This document shows, piece by piece, positions 58,948 to 64,000 of a DNA stretch of 64,000 bases. Position numbers and translations under genes: made by a program. Every line of letters begins with the position of its first letter. Position 1 is the stretch's first letter. Origin of the DNA: Metallyticus violacea (lineage: Eukaryota > Arthropoda > Insecta > Mantodea > Metallyticidae); NCBI GenBank assembly GCA_030762175.1, contig CM060846.1, forward strand, positions 236,900,512 through 236,964,511, given 5' to 3'. A model generated the notes under the pieces. That model worked only from the letters and a program-made list of their open reading frames with translations. It was not told where the DNA came from and did no database searches.

Positions 58948-59930
58948 ATGTCCAAAATGGAGTATCGAGCTGTTATTAAGTTCCTCACAAAAGAAAGATT
59001 TACTCCAAATAAAGTTAAACAACGATTGGACGGTGTATATGGGGAAGCATCCCCCTCATATTCTACCGTCAAAGAATGGGCCAAACTTTTTCGAATGGGT
59101 CGAGAAAGCATTGAAGACGAAGAGCGTACCGGTCGGCCCTTGGGGGTGCTTACTCCTGAAAACATCGCTCTTGTGGAAGAAGAAATGGTGGAAGACCGGC
59201 GGCGTTAAGTTATAGAAATAGCAACAAGATTGGGCCTTTCCAAAACAACAGTTCTTCAAATGTTTCATTAAAATCATTTTAACGTGAATAAGGTTAGTGC
59301 AAGATACCCATCTTGCACTAACCTAGACTTCTTTCCTCAGTCCAAAAGCAGTAACGAGTAATCTGTTGTCAGTCATTTTTGGAGCTCTGCCGTGGCAACG
59401 AGAGAAGTTCTGCAAACCATTGTTGCAGGAGATGAAACTATGGTCCACTACCATGATCCCTTGTCCAAAAGAGAATCTTTGGAGTGGCATAAACATGGCG
59501 AAGCACCGCCTCTAATGTGCCAAGGTCACTCAGTCAACCAAGAAGATCATGACCACAATCTTTTGGGACTGTGAAGGAATACTCTTCATTGACTTCAAGG
59601 AGAGGAACACCACAGTAAATGAGGAGTACTATGCTGGCCTACTGCACAGACAAGGAACTTCCATCAAAGAGGAACGGCGAGGAAAGCTGAGTGGTGGTGT
59701 ACGCCTTCTTCACGACAATGCGCCTGTGCATACAACTCTTGTTGCAAAGGAAGCTGTGAAAAATGTGACTTCAAGGAGATCGACCATCCACCCTACAGCC
59801 CAGATATAGCTCCCAGTGACTATTTCATCTTCTCTAAACTAAAGAAGCACCTTCGAGGAGGGAAACTTAAGTGTGACGAAGAAGTGATGAATGCTGTTTA
59901 TGCCAATTCTTTCAGACAAGCCTTCTGACT
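58948..59930 (+). pseudogene. Mariner transposase (DD34D type), nearly full but broken
   Basis: MSKMEYRAVIKFLTKERFTP starts the helix-turn-helix domain. The frame is open to 59208 (GRPLGVLTPENIALVEEEM), then a stop occurs and the second helix-turn-helix continues (ATRLGLSKTTVLQ) to about 59270. IVAGDETMVHYHDPLSKRES (first Asp at 59431-59433) is intact. After a shift, TIFWDCEGILFIDFKE and VRLLHDNAPVHTTLVAKEA (second Asp) are intact. One base is missing from an A run near 59765, and the last segment YSPDIAPSDYFIF (third Asp) lies in another frame. An inverted duplication at 59292-59323 adds a further lesion. All three catalytic Asp codons survive. Confidence 0.9.
59292..59323. repeat. Perfect 14-bp hairpin inside mariner copy 2
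   Basis: GGTTAGTGCAAGAT and ATCTTGCACTAACC flank ACCC. In copy 1 the same place reads GGTTAGTGCAAGATGGGT on the transposase strand with no inverted copy. See the findings for the interpretation. Confidence 0.95.
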
Positions 59931-60098
59931 ACTTTGGGGGGGGGGGGTTATAATGTTAGGTCAAAGATGTTAGAAGTGTATTGCAATAAAGGGTAACTAT
60001 ATTGAAAAGTAGTTTTTTGTCTTTATCATAAAATATGGTTAGGCCGGAAAATTATGGACCTACTTAACATGAGCCGTTAACCTTCATAGAAAATGTGG

Positions 60099-60124
60099 AA
60101 AAAAAAAAAAAAAAAAAAAAAAAA
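60099..60124. repeat. Poly-A tract
   Basis: A run of about 26 A just past the mariner right end. It is too far outside the terminal repeat to be part of the element. Confidence 0.85.
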
Positions 60125-60499
60125 TTATATTTTCTCTATGCTTAGAGTTTTAAATTTATCAGTGAGAATATTAATTGTTCGTTTTTAACTACATAGGCCG
60201 TCGGCCTGCTACTTTCTGCTTTAGACGTTGTTTTAGTGGAAGAGATAATTTAAACTTAAAATGCTTCCCTGACTAGACAATTTAGTATGGAAGATCGATA
60301 TCTATGGACATATCATTGTAAGATCGCTGGTATTTAGCAATGTTTATGAATTTGGGAAATTTTCTCTTGTGATTTTAATTTCATCCTATGAAATTTGGTC
60401 AATCCTGACTCAAATGATATGTTTTCACTTTCTTCTACAAGTTTCAATGTAGTATTGAGTCTAGCTTAACTCATGTACTCCGTTTTTCTTTCTTAGGCT

Positions 60500-61990
60500 T
60501 ATTTGTCTGATTATTTTTATAATTACCAATTCTAGGTTCTAATAATTTTTGAAGAATGCGTACGCCTTAACTTTCATTTTTTTTTATTTTAAAATATACT
60601 TTAATTTGTTTAACCACGATCCATAGATCCTGCTATAAAATATGCAAATTTTTTTTCATTCTAACATTCCGATAAACGTTTAACTTCACTGCCTTCTGAT
60701 GTACTCGGAAGTTCTGAATTTACATTTTGGTTTTCACTTTGCGACATTTTATTGCCTAGCACTTTGCAACCCCCTTTATTCGTTTCTGTAAGCCACATTA
60801 AAAGTATTTCTTAATTAGACCTACATGCACAAAAAATAAGAATGATCTCCTGAATCCTCGTCTCTTCTGCAAATGCACTAAGAAACTTCATCTCAATTTC
60901 TTGTAGTTTATTTGTATTTTATTCTATCATTATCCAAAATTCACTAGCATATAATAGCTTTGGCACCTATATCACTTTATAAAATGTTAACAAAGTATCT
61001 TCTCTTGCTTTATTTTGTAGGGAATTTTCTGAAATACCACTCACATGATCAAATATTTTCATTTTCTTTGTCGGTCCATTCTATTTTTGTGTGACGGACA
61101 GTCTGAAAATTTAAATTCCTCTCTCTACTTATTCTATTATCTTATTTTAAATTGCAATTTTCTACCTATTACTTACTTTGCCTTTCAATGCCATAACTTT
61201 ACTTTCATTCTCGGATATCATTATGTTGTGTGTTGTTGTTTATATGTCGATTTCTGTACATTATTCTTCGAGCTAGAAACAATAAACTAATCGTCAGCTC
61301 CTAAAGTAAAATGGGATGTTAACCATCCATTATCTTAAAATTCTTTTATTTAAATAATAAGCAGTGGCGATAAACCACACCGTCGTCTTATATTTAGCTT
61401 TGTTTATTGTTTTGCAGTCTCCGTGAATTTGAAAATTTCTATTTTTTATACATTTCTTATTACTTCAATTAATTAGATGAAATGCCTCTTTTATCCACAA
61501 TTCTCCATAAATTCTGTCATTCTGCTCTATTAAGGGTTTGTATACATTGGATGAATAAAATATGTGTTTCTCTCTATTGAACTATCAATGATTCTCTATT
61601 GTCTGTTGTAAGATAAATAAAATTTCCCCACTTTAAAACCTTTTGTTTTCCTAATAATATGACTTATAATAATAGTTTTAAAACTTTAGTATGCTTTATA
61701 GTTTATTTAAATGCACATTTCGTGGTAGTTTACCATTTTGTTCTTTCTACATTTTTAAAATACGGACCTTAATAATCATACTGTCTATTCATCTAGATTA
61801 TTTTATTTACCCAGCATTTACTTACCAGTTTAAGATATTTAGCTTTGAAATTTTCATAATATTTTAGTATTTTACTCTTTGTATCATCGCTGCATACCAC
61901 GTTTTTATTTGCAATATTTTTCAAGACTGTTTCTAATTCAAAATATTCTATTAAGTCATTATTACTTTACATGTAACCTTTATTATTTTC
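60500..61990 (-). pseudogene. Second non-LTR retrotransposon reverse transcriptase relic
   Basis: Heavily decayed, AT-rich. On the minus strand: SKILKYYENFKAKYLKLVSK near 61880 (cf. the ELLKYxG start of LINE RT); ETHILFIQCIQTLNRAE near 61540 (cf. ETHxLFIDYxKAFD, with Asp changed); LWRIVDKRGISS; a DDGVVYRHCLLF segment near 61380 (cf. QGxRQGCxLSPxLF); a DDQLIV remnant near 61300; SENESKVMALKGK near 61190 (cf. KTKVMAFKGK); ENSLQNKAREDTLLTFYKVI and PKLLYASEFW near 61010-60940 (cf. LLYGSExW). Order and spacing fit. It is a different family from the 50-kb LINE. Confidence 0.6.
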
Positions 61991-61999
61991 TTTATCCAT

Positions 62000-62600
62000 A
62001 AAGTTGTCCAGTCCATAGATTTTTGTAATAATGTAACTTTTGATATTCATCAATAATTTAGTACACAATACTTCTGCCATTTTTTTGCCAGAATTTTATT
62101 GTAGGCTAGGTTTAATTTTACTGACAGCGCCGAAGATTAAAGTTAAATGCTAGTAATGAATGCAGAAGCGCGTTCGGAGATGTCCAGCTCAATTTAGCAA
62201 CGTTTACTAGTGCATGATTTTAAAGAAGTTGGGGACTCAGATTTAGTCACCAAACCTTTAAGAAGAAGCAGGTAGAGATGGAAAAAAAAATAAATAATGG
62301 GTTGCAGATTTTATTTATTAGTGCAAGAAAGAGCCAGATCTGTTGTAGGCTGTTGCTTGCGTCTTCTTCACTCAAACGAATTACGCAAAATAAATTACAA
62401 TGTGTTTAACGATAAGGCTGTGAATAACAAAGCAACGCCATTACCCAAGCATTTATCACCTTGACCTGTGATGTACAAGAATTATTGTACGTAAAGGTAC
62501 ATTTCAAAATTTACAACACCTTTCCTCCGCCCTAGCTAATGACGGTAGGCATAGTAAGTACTTAAAAGGAAAAATATACGACTTTCTCCAGAGAAATGGA
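62000..62600. other. No recognisable gene
   Basis: AT-rich spacer between the LINE relic and the last transposase relic. Confidence 0.4.
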
Positions 62601-64000
62601 CAAATTTACCTGAATGAAACCACATATCTAAAACAAACAAACAAAAAAAAAGTAAGTAAACTACGTTCTAGCTTTTCACCGCTGCCTAAAAACCAAATAA
62701 AAGAAAATTGGACGATTAAGAAAGAAAAGTTTTTTAAGTGCAAAAAAATAAAACTGAGATCACCAGAGATATTGTTCAATGTGACCACCTGCAACACCGC
62801 CACGGGTGGCCGAGGTCGTTAACGCGGACTCGTGAGCGGGAGGTCTGGGGTTCGAATCCCGTCAGGACCGTCCTCTCTGACTGAAGTTTTTTCCAGGTTT
62901 TCCTTAGTCCTCATAAATGGCAAATTCCGGAGGGGCACCTTAAAACTTAGGCCTGGAACGATTCCTTCTTTAAAAATAAATCCTTTCCCAAAATAACATT
63001 TCATCTCATGTATCCATCTCAGTGTCCATCGCCTGTGGTGCCTCTGTAGCAAAAACGGGCGTTAAACATTTTTCATTCCACCGGCAACATCCCTGCACAG
63101 AGTGCACCGTGAAGAAATGAACCTCGTACCCTCTCAAAAAATCGGAAGAGTTACGAACCTCATCACAAGCAGCCAAGACCCATGCTAGTAACTGCTCATC
63201 AGTGTTAACTGATAATGCATACACGAGGCACTTAAGATGTTCCCATAGCAAAAATATAGAGGGTTGAGGTCCGGAGAACGCGATGGCCAGTTTACAGGAA
63301 TGCCTCTTCCAATCTATTACCCAGGAAGCACACCATTAAGATAATCTCCTACTTCCACACTGAAATGGGAAGGAGCTCCATCGTGTTCAAAGAAACATCT
63401 TCCAAAACCACAGGCAAAACATGTGTGAGGAGCTGAAGATACATGTGCCCGATTAACCGTGTAGGAAGTGGATATGGTCCAGTTATTTCACGATGCCTGC
63501 CCACACGTTGATGTTGAATCTGTGCTGATAACCAACCTCCACCACCGCATGTGGCTGCTCATACTCCCATACATGACTGTTCATGAGGTTCAAAATTAGC
63601 TCACCTCTTGTGAACATGGCCTCGTCGGTGAAAGGAACAGAGAAGACAGGCTGTTCATTCTGTCGCTCCAAGGCCCATTTGCAGAACTCTAGTCTGAGAT
63701 CGAAGTTCGCTGGCCCCAGTACTTCCATCTTAAGTAGATGACAGGGAAAATTTTTCTTCGTGTAGGACCCGATGAACGCTGGACTTGTTCGTATCCAAGG
63801 CTCTGGTAATTTCTCGGATGCTGTGGAAGGTTCCGCCGAAACCCTGGTAAGTATTCTTCTTCAAAGACTGGAGAAAGACCTTTCGATTTGCATCGGCATC
63901 GGGTCTGTGCACCACTAAAGATTCAATTTCCCGTAAACGCCGATGAATATTTTGGAAGGTCAAGGGGTAAGGATGATGTCTGCCTGGAAATCTATCACTG
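62600..64000 (-). pseudogene. DUF4817-type mariner-like transposase, partial at window edge
   Basis: On the minus strand: FQNIHRRLREIESL (63950-63910); SIREITRALDTNKSSVHRVL and HEEKFSLSS (63830-63740); GPANFDLRLEFCKWALER and PFTDEAMFTRGEL (63715-63600) with the first acids; NSHVWEYEQPHAVVEVGYQH; WAGIV near 63490; a decayed middle near 63470-63260 with GCFFEHDGAPSHF-like coding where HDG is retained in another frame; WEHLKCLVYAL (63245-63215), DEQLLAWVLAACDEVRNSSD; and, beyond the inserted SINE, LLQVVTLNNIS (62790-62755). The N-terminal DUF4817 helix is outside the window. Close to the copy at 41.4 kb. Confidence 0.8.
62797..63078 (+). mobile_element. SINE family B (copy B6), inside the last transposase relic
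   Basis: Head GCCACGGGTGGCCGAGGTCG, box B GGTTCGAATCCCGTCAGG, body TCATAAATGGCAAATTCCGG, end ACGGGCGTTAAACATTTTTC. TSD CACCTGCAACA (62786-62796) against CACCGGCAACA (63079-63089), 10 of 11. It separates the C-terminal codons of the transposase relic from its tail. Confidence 0.92.

Larger units (their letters stand above)
58767..60068 (+). mobile_element. Mariner element, copy 2
   Basis: Starts CGAGGGTAGGTCCTCCATAAG after TA (58765-58766) and ends GGCCGGAAAATTATGGACC plus TACTTAAC near 60068. The left terminal repeat carries a small insertion (CTC) compared with copy 1. Total about 1.30 kb. The shared 5' untranslated stretch 58850-58950 aligns with the interrupted stretch at 35464-35850 of copy 1. 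The last five bases of the right terminus have decayed. Confidence 0.9.

Overview
The window reads as non-genic, transposon-rich nuclear DNA from an insect. It is AT-rich with long homopolymer and simple-sequence tracts. It carries two tRNA-headed SINE families with target-site duplications (TSDs), and its transposase relics are of kinds common in arthropod genomes (mariner, pogo/Tigger, hAT, Jockey-like LINEs). A cockroach, termite or stick-insect type genome would fit, but this is an impression and the species cannot be fixed from this sequence. I found no convincing single-copy host gene, no intact tRNA or rRNA gene, and nothing prokaryotic. Nearly all open reading frames above 60 codons are chance frames or pieces of broken transposases.

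Layout. 0-5 kb: fragments of a mariner-like (MLE) lineage, a tRNA-like relic and a diverged inverted repeat. 5-6.3 kb: a cluster of three SINEs. 8-9.4 kb: a pogo/Tigger transposase relic (-). 10.1-10.5 kb: a possible hAT-type MITE. 17.7-18.4 kb: a SINE and a Tc1 C-terminal fragment. 19.2-22 kb: a DUF4817-type MLE interrupted and flanked by SINEs. 23.8-24 kb: a 63-bp tandem repeat. 24-29.5 kb: almost featureless. 29.6-30.8 kb: an MLE fragment and a SINE. 33-34 kb: a pyrimidine tract, an AT microsatellite and a foldback repeat. 34.4-35.9 kb: a complete mariner with both terminal repeats, split by a SINE. 36.1-37.3 kb: an LTR with tRNA-Lys-type primer-binding sites, split by a SINE. 37.4-39.5 kb: two more mariner-type relics. 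41.4-42.4 kb: another DUF4817-type MLE. 45.9-48.7 kb: a hAT (ZBED5/SCAND3-like) element with terminal repeats. 49.6-51.1 kb: a Jockey-like LINE relic. 51.2-53.0 kb: a 43-bp minisatellite of about 42 units. 54.7-57.3 kb: a second hAT (ZMYM1-like). 58.8-60.1 kb: a second copy of the 34-kb mariner. 60.5-62 kb: a second LINE relic. 62.6-64 kb: a DUF4817-type MLE with a SINE in its tail, running off the window.

The elements do not work as pathways. The informative content is their nesting order (SINEs inside mariner, MLE, hAT and LTR elements), the insertion footprints, and a few mutational curiosities. Chief among these are a perfect hairpin in one mariner copy that looks like a template-switch event, the 43-bp satellite with rare 55-bp units, and an undescribed-looking foldback repeat family.
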